Shown: positions 43,799-52,635 of the stretch, one piece after another
How the letters are laid out: the number at the start of each line of letters is the position of its first letter
How positions within the stretch are numbered: position 1 is the stretch's first letter
Assembly: GCA_965232615.1 (NCBI GenBank)
Contig: OZ246985.1
Location: 682,001-746,000 of the forward strand
DNA from: UBA2779 sp965232615
GTDB lineage: Bacteria > Spirochaetota > Spirochaetia > DSM-2461
DNA: 64,000 nt
Direction of reading: 5' to 3'
The notes under the pieces: model-generated
Databases searched by the model: none
Told to the model about the DNA's origin: nothing
The model's input: the letters and a program-made list of their open reading frames with translations, nothing else
Program-made: the position numbers and the translations under genes

Positions 43799-44905
43799 CT
43801 AGAGTTCTACATAGGTTCCATTTTGAACCTGGTAGACTGCAAAACCAACTCCTATGGCATCTCCCCTTTCATCAAAGCTGATGCTTCCAAGAGGTGTCTC
43901 AAAATAGTTTGTTCGCAGAGCATCCATTATTGCCATCCCATCAGTACTGCCGGCCGTTTCAATGGCCTCAAACAGTGCAATGGCCGCTGCATAGGCATTG
44001 ATAAAAAACGCACCAGGTTCTTCTTCCCACTTGTCCATGTGGGCAGCCACAGCTGCTTTGTTCATTGGGTTGGACGAAGTGTCCATGGGGCCTGAGGCAT
44101 AAACACCTTCGGCAAATTCACCAGCTACCTTGATGAAGGTATCATCTTTCACTCCATCGTCTGAAATAAAGGGTATATCCAGACCCATCTGATCCATTTG
44201 CTGAACTAACTTGGAAGCTTCCGGGTGATATCCACCGTAAACAATGCCTTCGGCACTGGAATTGGCCACTTTAGTAAGAATAGCAGAATAATCGACAGAT
44301 TCAGCTGTTATACCTTCGTAAAGCACGATTTCTACCCCAAGTTTTTCCAGGGACAGTACTGAGAAATCGGCAAAACCCTTCCCGTAGTCCTGTTTGTCAT
44401 GGAGTACGGCTACTTTTTTCAGACCCAGTTTGTTTGCGATGAACTTTGCATCAGTCTCTGCCTGGGCATCATCAGAAGCAATCGTTCTGAAAAAGTACGG
44501 ATAATCACCACTCTGGGTTAAACCAGGATTTGTAGCTGAAGAACTGATGGCCGGTATACCCGCTTCTGTATATACGCCAAGGGCACTCTTTGTGGCACCA
44601 GAGCAGATATGGCCGATAACAGCAACAACGCCATCTCCAACAACTTTGAAGGCTGTGTTGGCAGCAACTTCCGGTTTGCAGACATCGTCTTCAATCACCA
44701 GCTCAATTTGTCTACCCAGAAGTCCACCTTTCGCGTTGTAGTCTGCGGCAACAAGTTCCGCAGCTCTCGCGGTGGGGATGCCATAGGAAGCAAGATCCCC
44801 GGAATGCGGTCCAATAACGGCAATTTTGATAGCTTCGTCCTTCTTACGATCACAACCAGCAAAAAGAATGGCGCATGCCATCAGTACAAATAGAAACTTT
44901 TTCAT
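43799..44905 (-). CDS. livK: Branched-chain amino acid-binding lipoprotein LivK
   Basis: This 368-residue solute receptor of the type I periplasmic binding fold has a signal peptide ending LFAGC, so Cys18 is lipid-anchored. IAVIGPHSGDLASYG, VIGHICSGAT and ISSSATNP are typical of LivK/LivJ ligand-binding lobes. It should deliver branched-chain or similar amino acids to LivHMGF, which lies on the same strand 5.3 kb downstream. It has its own promoter at 44941-44969. Confidence 0.9.
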   Translation of the reverse strand: MKKFLFVLMACAILFAGCDRKKDEAIKIAVIGPHSGDLASYGIPTARAAELVAADYNAKGGLLGRQIELVIEDDVCKPEVAANTAFKVVGDGVVAVIGHICSGATKSALGVYTEAGIPAISSSATNPGLTQSGDYPYFFRTIASDDAQAETDAKFIANKLGLKKVAVLHDKQDYGKGFADFSVLSLEKLGVEIVLYEGITAESVDYSAILTKVANSSAEGIVYGGYHPEASKLVQQMDQMGLDIPFISDDGVKDDTFIKVAGEFAEGVYASGPMDTSSNPMNKAAVAAHMDKWEEEPGAFFINAYAAAIALFEAIETAGSTDGMAIMDALRTNYFETPLGSISFDERGDAIGVGFAVYQVQNGTYVEL

Positions 44906-44940
44906 ATGTTTCTCTCCTTTTTAATCAAATGATGCACTGA

Positions 44941-44969
44941 TATGTATCATTTCCTGGTATTCTTGTCAA
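44941..44969 (-). promoter_or_regulatory. Sigma70-type promoter of livK
   Basis: On the minus strand TTGACA (44969-44964), a 17-bp spacer and TACATA (44946-44941), about 36 bp upstream of the ATG, followed by an AAAGGAGAGA ribosome site. The stretch from 44970 to 45242 holds nothing else I can identify. Confidence 0.65.
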
Positions 44970-45242
44970 TTCCAGTGGAATTCTGTCAGTATAAGCTGAA
45001 ACTGATAAAATCTGATTTTTTCTATTTTTCTGGCTACATTTTCAGAATTCTCTTCTCAATGCCTGGACTACTCTATCTTTTCTGTATAAAATCACCTCTG
45101 ATTCCTATGGTGAGTTCTATCAGGTCATTGTTTTTGGAGTATGAAAGAAAAACGGATAAAATGACCATTATTCGAACAACTCAGGGAAGTTATTCGTAGA
45201 CTATCAGGACAAGCATGAACTTTTTATGACATTGCTGTAATC

Positions 45243-45271
45243 TTGAGTCGAAATGGTAGGACCAATAGTAT
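45243..45271 (+). promoter_or_regulatory. Candidate promoter of the aceE-aceF-lpd operon
   Basis: TTGAGT (45243-45248), a 17-bp spacer and TAGTAT (45266-45271), leaving a leader of about 130 bp before aceE. Confidence 0.45.
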
Positions 45272-45405
45272 TAATCATCCGGATGGGGGGGCTGTATCAA
45301 AGTTCTGGTTCAAGTTCGGGAGTGAAATTCTCTCAACCAACAGGAAGTTGAACTGAAATGAGAATTGGCACAGTTTCTGGCAGACAACATCAAACAGGAG
45401 GTTTT

Positions 45406-48069
45406 ATGCCCCATACATTCATTGATCCTGATCCCGAAGAAACCAGTGACTGGCTTGATTCCCTTGAAGGTGTTATTAACACTGAAGGCAATGAGAAAGC
45501 GATATTTCTTATGAACACACTCAATAACCATCTTAGAACACGTGGAATCCGTCCTCCTGACACTTCTATTTCACCCTATTCCAACACCATCCCTCCGGAA
45601 TTGGCTGAAAAAATTCCTGGCGACAGTTTAACGGCCAGAGATGTCGCAGCCTATGTGCGTTGGAATGCAATGGCCATGGTGGTCAAGGCAAATCTTTCTC
45701 CTGATAGTCTGGGTGGACATATTGCCAGCTTTGCTTCGTCATCATCCATATATGAAGTTGGTTTTAACTGGTTTTTCAAGGGATATGATGCTCCATACGG
45801 CCCTGATTTGATATTCTTCCAGGGCCACTGTGCTCCCGGTATGTATGCCCGAGCCTTCGTGGAAGGTCGTCTTGATGAAGAACACCTGTTGAACTTTCGC
45901 CGTGAGGTGGGAGGCAAGGGGCTGTCATCCTATCCCCACCCATTTTTGATGCCTGACTTCTGGCAGTTTCCAACAGTTTCAATGGGCCTTGGGCCTTTAA
46001 CGGCCATATACCAGGCCCGTTTCATGAAATACATGGAAGCTCAGGGTTTAATAGAGGTTGGTGATAGAAAAGTTTGGGTCTTTATGGGGGATGGTGAATC
46101 CGATGAGCCGGAAAGCAGGGGTGCTCTGAGCCTTGCTGCCAGGGAAAAACTGGACAATCTCATTTTTGTTGTGAATTGCAATCTTCAACGTCTCGATGGT
46201 CCTGTCCGGGGTAATGGCAAAATTGTTGATGAACTGGAAGGAGCATTTAATGGGGCCGGATGGAACGTTATCAAGGTGATCTGGGGATCTGAATGGGACA
46301 AATTGATGCAGAAAGATACCAAAGGTGTTCTCCTCAATAAATTTGCTTCCATGGTGGATGGTGAGTTTCAAGACCTCCGATCCAAGGGGCCTGAATATCT
46401 TCGAAAAGCATTCTTTGATTCTGATCCGGCTGTTTCTGAACTCGTTAAAAATATGAGTGATAAAGACTTGTGGCAAATGACCCGTGGAGGCCATGATCCC
46501 AGGAAGATATATGCGTCTTTTGCCGCAGCCAGTAAGGCTCAGGGTGTTCCCACTGTCATTCTGGTCAAAACAATTAAGGGCTATGGTATGGGTAAGGCCG
46601 GTGAATCTTCCATGAAGACGCACAGTCAGAAGAAAATGGATATTGCCTCATTAAAGGAATTCAGAGACAGATTCCATGTGCGTATTGCCGATGAGGATCT
46701 GGAAAAGCTTCCGTTCATAAGACCATCCGAAGATTCCAAAGAGATGGAATTCATTCGGCGTCAACGGAAGAAACTGGGAGGTGATGTTCCCTCCAGACGA
46801 TTTGATGTACCGAAGCTGAATATTCCTCCCCTTAACGATAAGCTTTTCAAGGCGGTTTTGGAGTCTTCAGGAGAAAGAAAAATTTCTACAACCAATGCAT
46901 TTGTAAGACTGATCTCCGGACTGGCCCGGCATCCTGAACTGGGTAAGTATATCGTTCCCATTGTTCCTGATGAAGCCCGTACTTTCGGTATGGAGGGGAT
47001 GTTTCGCCAATTGGCCATTTATGCCCCATTCGGGCAACTCTACACGCCTCAGGATGCCGATTCCATGATGTGGTATAAAGAATCCGAGAAGGGTAGAATC
47101 CTTGAAGAAGGCATAACAGAAGCTGGAGGATTTGCCTCCTGGCTGGCTGCTGGAACTGCTGGTTCCACTTATGGGATACCGATGATTCCCTTCTATACAT
47201 TTTATTCTATGTTTGGTTTTCAGCGTATTGGAGACCTCGCATGGATGGCGGGCGATGTGCATGCCAGAGGGTTCCTCATGGGAGCAACAGCGGGCCGAAC
47301 CACTCTCAACGGAGAAGGTCTTCAACACCAGGATGGACAGGGCCTCCTTCTGGCAGCCACCCATCCGACCTGCAGAGCCTACGATCCTGCCTTTGCCTGT
47401 GAAATGGCCGTTATAGTCCAGGATGGTTTGAGAAGAATGTATGCCGACCAGGAAAACCTGTTTTATTACATTACCGTGATGAATGAAAACTACATTCAGC
47501 CAGCCCTTCCGACAGGAGTAGAAGACGGTATTATCAAAGGAATATATCTTTTTCAGAAGGCCGGTAAAGGCAAGGGACACAAGGTTCAACTCATGGGTTC
47601 GGGAACGATTCTCAGAGAAGTGATCGCTGCTTCTGATCTCTTGAAAGAAGACTGGAAGGTAGCGTCGGATATATGGAGTGTCCCGGGTGTCAAACAATTA
47701 CACCAGGATGGAATGGAGTGTGATCGGCATAATCTCATCAACCCTGCTTCCCCGAAAATACCATATCTCACCAGAGTACTGCAGGGATTTGAGGGACCTG
47801 CTGTATTTTCCTCTGATTATATGAGGGGATATCCGGAATTGATCCGGCGATTGATACCCAATAAACTGACAATTCTTGGTACAGATGGTTTTGGCCGGTC
47901 AGACAGCCGGGAAAAGCTCAGGGACTTCTTTGAGATAGATCGATATTGGATTGTTCTGGCATCATTGAAAGGACTGGTTGACCAAAAAAGCCTGGAGGTT
48001 TCAGTTCTCAAGACGGCCATCAAAAAATATGGAATCGATATAAAGAAACCCAATCCCCTGACAAGTTAA
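45406..48069 (+). CDS. aceE: Pyruvate dehydrogenase E1 component, homodimeric type
   Basis: This 887-residue thiamine-diphosphate enzyme decarboxylates pyruvate and acetylates the E2 lipoyl arm. The length and start (DPDPEETSDWLDSLEGVI) match the homodimeric AceE form. The ThDP-binding stretch starts VFMGDGESDEPESRGA and is followed by NLIFVVNCNLQRLDGPV. ATG 45406 has AGGAGG upstream; an in-frame ATG at 45358 is rejected. aceF follows after 13 bp. The homodimeric form is most familiar from proteobacteria and actinobacteria. Confidence 0.95.
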   Translation: MPHTFIDPDPEETSDWLDSLEGVINTEGNEKAIFLMNTLNNHLRTRGIRPPDTSISPYSNTIPPELAEKIPGDSLTARDVAAYVRWNAMAMVVKANLSPDSLGGHIASFASSSSIYEVGFNWFFKGYDAPYGPDLIFFQGHCAPGMYARAFVEGRLDEEHLLNFRREVGGKGLSSYPHPFLMPDFWQFPTVSMGLGPLTAIYQARFMKYMEAQGLIEVGDRKVWVFMGDGESDEPESRGALSLAAREKLDNLIFVVNCNLQRLDGPVRGNGKIVDELEGAFNGAGWNVIKVIWGSEWDKLMQKDTKGVLLNKFASMVDGEFQDLRSKGPEYLRKAFFDSDPAVSELVKNMSDKDLWQMTRGGHDPRKIYASFAAASKAQGVPTVILVKTIKGYGMGKAGESSMKTHSQKKMDIASLKEFRDRFHVRIADEDLEKLPFIRPSEDSKEMEFIRRQRKKLGGDVPSRRFDVPKLNIPPLNDKLFKAVLESSGERKISTTNAFVRLISGLARHPELGKYIVPIVPDEARTFGMEGMFRQLAIYAPFGQLYTPQDADSMMWYKESEKGRILEEGITEAGGFASWLAAGTAGSTYGIPMIPFYTFYSMFGFQRIGDLAWMAGDVHARGFLMGATAGRTTLNGEGLQHQDGQGLLLAATHPTCRAYDPAFACEMAVIVQDGLRRMYADQENLFYYITVMNENYIQPALPTGVEDGIIKGIYLFQKAGKGKGHKVQLMGSGTILREVIAASDLLKEDWKVASDIWSVPGVKQLHQDGMECDRHNLINPASPKIPYLTRVLQGFEGPAVFSSDYMRGYPELIRRLIPNKLTILGTDGFGRSDSREKLRDFFEIDRYWIVLASLKGLVDQKSLEVSVLKTAIKKYGIDIKKPNPLTS

Positions 48070-48082
48070 ATAGGAGACAGCA

Positions 48083-49402
48083 ATGGTAATAAAGGAAATC
48101 AGGGTTCCCTCACTGGATGGTGCAGAGAATGTTGGTGTTATAGAAGTGTATATAGGTGTTGGTGATTCTATAGAAATTGAATCGCCGCTTATTTCGCTGG
48201 AAAGCGACAAGGCTGTTATGGATATACCTTCTCCGGTCAGCGGCAGGGTCAAGGAAGTAAAGATTTCAGAGGGTGATACAGTCAATGCCGGAGACCTTAT
48301 TGCCATGGCGGAAGTTGATGAAGCGCAGGTTTCACCGGAGAAATCTGAATCCCCAGCAGAAAATAAGCAGACACCTGCTGATAAAAGTGAAGAAGTCGAA
48401 ACAAAACCTGGAGTATCAACAGGGAAAGAGGGAAAGCCTTCTCCTGGCACAACCAAAACGGTCAATTTGCCCGTCAATGCTCAAACCATGGGTTCCGTGT
48501 CTCATGCAAGCCCATCTGTACGGGGCCTGGCAAGGGAACTTGGCTTAGATCTCTCCAATGTAACCGGCACTGGCCCCAGGGGCCGTATCCAGAGGGATGA
48601 TGTTACAGATCTGGTGAAATCAGTGATGAAGGGCAGTACATCCACGACACAGGGAGGAGCCTTTGGTCTGCCACCCATTCCTGAGGAGAATTACGCGGCG
48701 TTCGGAGAAGTTGAAAGCATAGCCTTGAGTCGAATTAAAAGGATTTCCGGTTCCCACCTTCACAGGAATTGGCTGGGAGTACCTCATGTTACCCAATTCG
48801 AAGACGCAGACATAACGGAATTGGAGAATTTCCGTCAGTCATTGAACAGAGAGGGTGCTCAACAGGGAAAAACGAAGCTGAGTCCACTCATTTTTATTCT
48901 CAAAGCCGCGATTCAAACCCTCAAGGAATTCCCGGATTTCAATAGCTCATTGAATTCTGATGGTGCTTCCATTACTCATAAGAAGTACATGAACATCGGC
49001 ATAGCCGTTGATACGGAAAGTGGCCTGGTTGTACCCGTCATAAAAAATGCGGATACCAAAGGTATTCGCAATCTTGCCGATGAATTGGCAGACCTCAGCA
49101 CCCGGGCACGAACGGGTACTCTCAAGCCTGACGAAATGAAGGGATCCTCATTTACCATCTCCAGTCTGGGAGGAATCGGAGGCACTTACTTCACACCCAT
49201 TGTGAATGCTCCTGAGGTGGCCATACTTGGAATCTCCAGGAGTGCCATGAAACCTGTGTGGAATGGCGCAGAATTCACTCCCCGATTGATACTACCATTT
49301 TCTGTTTCCTACGATCACAGGGTTATTGATGGAGCTCAGGGTGCAAAGTTTGCTGCATATTTTGCTTCCATTATCGGGGATATTCGGCGAGCTCTGCTAT
49401 AA
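48083..49402 (+). CDS. aceF: Dihydrolipoyl acetyltransferase (PDH E2)
   Basis: This 439-residue core enzyme of PDH has one N-terminal lipoyl domain with the target lysine in LESDKAVMD (about residue 44), an Asp/Glu/Pro/Lys-rich linker, an E3-binding domain (SPSVRGLARELGLDLSNV) and a C-terminal catalytic domain with SYDHRVIDG (catalytic His and Asp). A single lipoyl domain contrasts with the three in E. coli. It sits between aceE and lpd. Confidence 0.95.
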   Translation: MVIKEIRVPSLDGAENVGVIEVYIGVGDSIEIESPLISLESDKAVMDIPSPVSGRVKEVKISEGDTVNAGDLIAMAEVDEAQVSPEKSESPAENKQTPADKSEEVETKPGVSTGKEGKPSPGTTKTVNLPVNAQTMGSVSHASPSVRGLARELGLDLSNVTGTGPRGRIQRDDVTDLVKSVMKGSTSTTQGGAFGLPPIPEENYAAFGEVESIALSRIKRISGSHLHRNWLGVPHVTQFEDADITELENFRQSLNREGAQQGKTKLSPLIFILKAAIQTLKEFPDFNSSLNSDGASITHKKYMNIGIAVDTESGLVVPVIKNADTKGIRNLADELADLSTRARTGTLKPDEMKGSSFTISSLGGIGGTYFTPIVNAPEVAILGISRSAMKPVWNGAEFTPRLILPFSVSYDHRVIDGAQGAKFAAYFASIIGDIRRALL

Positions 49403-49414
49403 AAGGATGTAATG

Positions 49415-50842
49415 ATGTCAAAATTTGTAGATTGTGAAGTTGCCGTCCTTGGCGGTGGTCCGGGAGGGTATACAGCGGCTTTTAGAGCAGCCGATCTCGG
49501 TAAGAATGTTGTGATTATCGAACAAAATGACTGTCTGGGAGGTGTATGCCTCAATGTTGGCTGCATTCCGTCTAAAACACTTTTACATGCGGCCGAGATT
49601 CTTGAGGAAGCTGACGAAGCCAAACCTTATGGGATAACATTTCCGAAGCCTGCTATTGATATCAATGTGTTGCGAAGCAAAAAAGACAGTGTTATTGAGA
49701 AACTCACCGGAGGTTTATCTCATTTAGCCACGGCCCGGAAGGTTCGGATTGTCAACGGCAGTGGAAAATTCACAGGTGACAGGGAAATAACTGTTTCACA
49801 AGGAAAAGGGACAACGACTGTCACTTTTGAGAATGCTGTTATTGCAACAGGTTCCCTACCGACTGAATTACCTTTTCTCCCGGACAATGAAGACAGAATA
49901 TGGAATTCAACGGCAGCTCTTGCCCTGCCCTTTATTCCAGAGCGGCTGGCCGTTCTGGGTGGAGGCATTATCGGTTTGGAAATGGCGCAGATCTACTCAG
50001 CATTGGGTGCTAAGATCACGATTATTGAGATGCTGGATCAAATCATTCCTCCGGCTGATGCCAGTCTCATTCGCCCCCTGGCCATAAAACTGAAGAAAAG
50101 GTATGAAGCAATTTACACATCCGTAAAACTCACGGAGGTAAGGGCTGGAAAGAAGAGTTTGACCCTCAGTTTGGAGGGAAGAAAAGCACCGGAAAGCATT
50201 GAGGCTGATGCCCTTCTGGTGGCGGTGGGCCGCAGGCCGAACAGTGGCGGCATTGGAGCCGATACTCCTGGAATTCATGTTGATGATAAGGGATTTATCA
50301 AGGTCAACAAAAGGATGGAAACCAGTGCCCCGGGTATTTATGCCGTTGGTGATGTTATCGGCAACCCCATGCTGGCCCACAAGGCTGTTCACGAGGGAAA
50401 AGTTGCCGCTGAGGTTATTGCCGGATTAAAAAGTGCCTTTACTCCTATGTGCATCCCTTCAGTTGCTTATACCAATCCGGAGATAGCCTGGGTTGGGTAC
50501 ACCGTAAAACAGGCCAGGGAGGAGGGGATTCTTTTCGAGGAGGCCGCTTTTAATTGGGCTGCCAGCGGCCGGGCTTTATCGGTAGACAAGGCTGATGGGA
50601 TAAGCAAGGCTCTTTTTGATTCGAAAACAGGCCGTATCATAGGGGCAGGCATCACAGGTGCCCGTGCTGGAGATCTTATCGCCGAAGCTGCTCTGGCTAT
50701 TGAAATGGGTGCAGATGCGGCAGATATTGGTGCTACTATACATGCTCATCCCACATTTTCTGAAACACTGGCTTTTGTCGCTGAAACAGCGGAAGGTAGT
50801 ATTACCGATGCCCTACCAGTCAGGAAAAAAAGTCACGTTTGA
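49415..50842 (+). CDS. lpd: Dihydrolipoyl dehydrogenase (PDH E3)
   Basis: This flavoprotein of about 475 residues reoxidises the lipoyl group. FAD-binding LGGGPGGYTAA, redox disulfide GGVCLNVGCIPSK, NAD-binding LGGGIIGLEMAQ and the C-terminal HAHPTFSETL with the catalytic His are all present. ATG 49415 is preferred over 49412 for its spacing from AAAGGA. It is the last gene of the operon. The following 175 bp to the microcompartment control region has no gene. Confidence 0.95.
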   Translation: MSKFVDCEVAVLGGGPGGYTAAFRAADLGKNVVIIEQNDCLGGVCLNVGCIPSKTLLHAAEILEEADEAKPYGITFPKPAIDINVLRSKKDSVIEKLTGGLSHLATARKVRIVNGSGKFTGDREITVSQGKGTTTVTFENAVIATGSLPTELPFLPDNEDRIWNSTAALALPFIPERLAVLGGGIIGLEMAQIYSALGAKITIIEMLDQIIPPADASLIRPLAIKLKKRYEAIYTSVKLTEVRAGKKSLTLSLEGRKAPESIEADALLVAVGRRPNSGGIGADTPGIHVDDKGFIKVNKRMETSAPGIYAVGDVIGNPMLAHKAVHEGKVAAEVIAGLKSAFTPMCIPSVAYTNPEIAWVGYTVKQAREEGILFEEAAFNWAASGRALSVDKADGISKALFDSKTGRIIGAGITGARAGDLIAEAALAIEMGADAADIGATIHAHPTFSETLAFVAETAEGSITDALPVRKKSHV

Positions 50843-51017
50843 AGAATTATCACAGTGTCCGAAAGCCTGTTAGATGAAGCAAGTTCTTCCATCAGAAAAA
50901 TAATATCACTCGGGGAAAGCGTTTACAATAATATAAACGGTCATAAAATCTCTCATCATTTCAGTCAGTAATCCGCTGATTCGCAGAATAGTCCCAATCA
51001 CCACGTCACAGAGTATA

Positions 51018-51037
51018 AATGTTAAAAATTTAACATT
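51018..51037. promoter_or_regulatory. 20-bp palindromic operator candidate of the BMC operon
   Basis: AATGTTAAA-AA-TTTAACATT is a perfect 9+9 palindrome ending 4 bp before the -35 box of the BMC promoter. Its place suggests binding of a dimeric repressor or activator (for example a DeoR- or GntR-type sugar-phosphate sensor), but no regulator gene lies nearby. Confidence 0.55.
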
Positions 51038-51041
51038 TTCC

Positions 51042-51070
51042 TTGACAGTCTTCCAGAAACGAGGAATAAT
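51042..51070 (+). promoter_or_regulatory. Sigma70-type promoter of the BMC operon
   Basis: TTGACA (51042-51047), a 17-bp spacer and AATAAT (51065-51070), 28 bp before the BMC-H start. A GGAGG ribosome site follows. Confidence 0.65.
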
Positions 51071-51098
51071 AACACTGATTCGACAATTGGAGGATATC

Positions 51099-51392
51099 AT
51101 GAAGGATAAGAATACTGAAGCCCTGGGTATGATTGAGACACGGGGATTTGTGGGGATGGTGGAAGCAGCAGACGCCATGGTCAAAGCAGCTCAGGTTGAC
51201 CTGGTCTCTTATGAAAAGATAGGCGGCGGATTTGTCACGGCCATCGTACGGGGAGATGTTGCGGCTGTCAGGGCGGCTATAGATGCCGGTAGTCGTGCTG
51301 CTCAAAAAGTTGGTGAAGTCGTATCCGTACACGTTATACCTCGACCTCACGATGCGGTGGACAGCGCACTGCCTCTTGGAAGAGGTGAGTAG
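51099..51392 (+). CDS. Microcompartment hexameric shell protein (BMC-H)
   Basis: This 97-residue single BMC-domain protein forms the flat hexagonal tiles of the shell. EALGMIETRGFVGMVEAADAM is the classic N-terminal block, and the pore loop reads KIGGG near residue 41. A short tail follows the domain. ATG 51099 lies 6 bp after GGAGG; the upstream ATG-less extension starts in the -35 box and is rejected. It is the only BMC-H gene in the operon. The BMC-T gene starts 12 bp downstream. Confidence 0.92.
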   Translation: MKDKNTEALGMIETRGFVGMVEAADAMVKAAQVDLVSYEKIGGGFVTAIVRGDVAAVRAAIDAGSRAAQKVGEVVSVHVIPRPHDAVDSALPLGRGE

Positions 51393-51404
51393 GGACGGCA
51401 GAAT

Positions 51405-52028
51405 ATGAGTACTGACCTCCGAACCTATGTCTTTTTAGATTCTATTCAACCCCAGATGGCTTCCTTTATCTCAACTGTTTCCAAAGGCTATTTTCCTATC
51501 GCCTGGCAGGCCGCCTGTGTTATAGAAATTGCTCCGGGTATTGAGATAAATCGTCTGACAGATATTGCACTCAAAGCAACCAATGTTACTCCGGGTCTGC
51601 AGGTGGTTGAACGGTCATTTGGTATGCTGGAAGTGCATTCGGATAATCAAGGGGATACTCGAATGGCTGGAGAAGCTGTTCTCAAAGCTCTTAAAATGAC
51701 TGAAGCCAATGCGATGAAGCCGAGGATTCTGACGAGTCAGCTTATTAAGAACATTGCCGATCACCAGGCTCAGCTCATCAATAAAGTTCGGTATGGAAAT
51801 ATGATTGTCCGAGGCGACACCCTCTATGTTCTTGAGATGGAACCTGCCGGATACGCGTACTACGCGGCCAATGAAGCAGAAAAAACCGCCAGAATCAACA
51901 TCATCAATGTCTCTGGATTCGGTAAATATGGTCGTGTATACATAGCCGGTGACGAAGGTGAAATTGTTGAAGCACGAAAAGCTGTCGAAGAACGGCTGGC
52001 TGTGCTTCCGGGGCGTGAGGTGAAGTAG
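51405..52028 (+). CDS. Microcompartment trimeric shell protein (tandem BMC-T, stacking type)
   Basis: This 207-residue protein has two BMC domains in one chain. The N-terminus (STDLRTYVFLDSIQPQMASF) and the IEIAPGIEINRLTD and EMEPAGYAYYAANEAEKTA blocks resemble the circularly permuted, double-stacked BMC-T proteins (CsoS1D-like), including those I recall from the Haliangium ochraceum shell. Such trimers form gated large pores for metabolites. The subtype is inferred from pattern recall. Confidence 0.85.
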   Translation: MSTDLRTYVFLDSIQPQMASFISTVSKGYFPIAWQAACVIEIAPGIEINRLTDIALKATNVTPGLQVVERSFGMLEVHSDNQGDTRMAGEAVLKALKMTEANAMKPRILTSQLIKNIADHQAQLINKVRYGNMIVRGDTLYVLEMEPAGYAYYAANEAEKTARINIINVSGFGKYGRVYIAGDEGEIVEARKAVEERLAVLPGREVK

Positions 52029-52033
52029 AATCC

Positions 52034-52339
52034 ATGGAACTGGCTAGAGTTACCGGGACAGTCGTATCGACACACAAAGCCAGAGATATGGAGGGTTTGA
52101 GATTGCTTCTTGTTGAAAAAATTGACCCGTTGACGATGCAGGGGGCAGGTACTTATACCGTTGTGCTGGATGCGGTTGGAGCCAATATCGGGGAAATTAT
52201 TTTCTATGTGACCGGCAGTAGTGCCCGCTACACCTCTGAAAGTCAGGGGAAACCGTCCGATGCTACCATTATTGCCATTGTTGATTCGGTGGAGATTGAG
52301 GGTCAGCAAACCTACACATCTTCTGGAGATGATTCATGA
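52034..52339 (+). CDS. Microcompartment pentameric vertex protein 1 (BMC-P)
   Basis: This 101-residue EutN/CcmL-type protein caps shell vertices as a pentamer. It shows MELARVTGTVVSTHKARDMEG, LLLVEKIDP, and the VLDAVGANIGEIIFYVTGSSAR core, ending IIAIVDSVEI. The stop overlaps the next start by 4 bp. Confidence 0.9.
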   Translation: MELARVTGTVVSTHKARDMEGLRLLLVEKIDPLTMQGAGTYTVVLDAVGANIGEIIFYVTGSSARYTSESQGKPSDATIIAIVDSVEIEGQQTYTSSGDDS

Positions 52340-52623
52340 TACTGGCCCGTGTCATTGGTACGGTGGTGGCATCCAAAAGTGCCGCCGACATCCCCGGAGC
52401 AGTATGGCGTGTCGTAGAGATCTGTGACCACCATGGGAGAAAAAAAAACATCCGATTGATTGCCCTTGATTTGGTAGGTTCAAGAAATGAGGACCTTGTC
52501 ATGCTTGCTCAGGGCAGCAGTGTCCGCTGGACAAAAAGAACAGCCGACAAACCGGTGGATACTCTCATCACAGCACTGGTTGAGATCATTGATGAAAAAG
52601 GTAAATTGACCTACAGGCGGTAA
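52336..52623 (+). CDS. Microcompartment pentameric vertex protein 2 (BMC-P)
   Basis: This 95-residue EutN/CcmL-type protein starts MILARVIGTVVASKSAADIP and has the LVGSRNEDLVMLAQGSSVR core and an ITALVEIID end. It starts in an ATGA overlap with vertex protein 1 and is followed by the aldehyde dehydrogenase. Confidence 0.9.
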   Translation: MILARVIGTVVASKSAADIPGAVWRVVEICDHHGRKKNIRLIALDLVGSRNEDLVMLAQGSSVRWTKRTADKPVDTLITALVEIIDEKGKLTYRR

Positions 52624-52635
52624 AAGGAATTGACA

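Noticed and set aside
45358..45405. Upstream in-frame start for aceE (16 extra codons)
   Set aside because: The AGGAGG site fits ATG 45406 and the resulting length matches the family.
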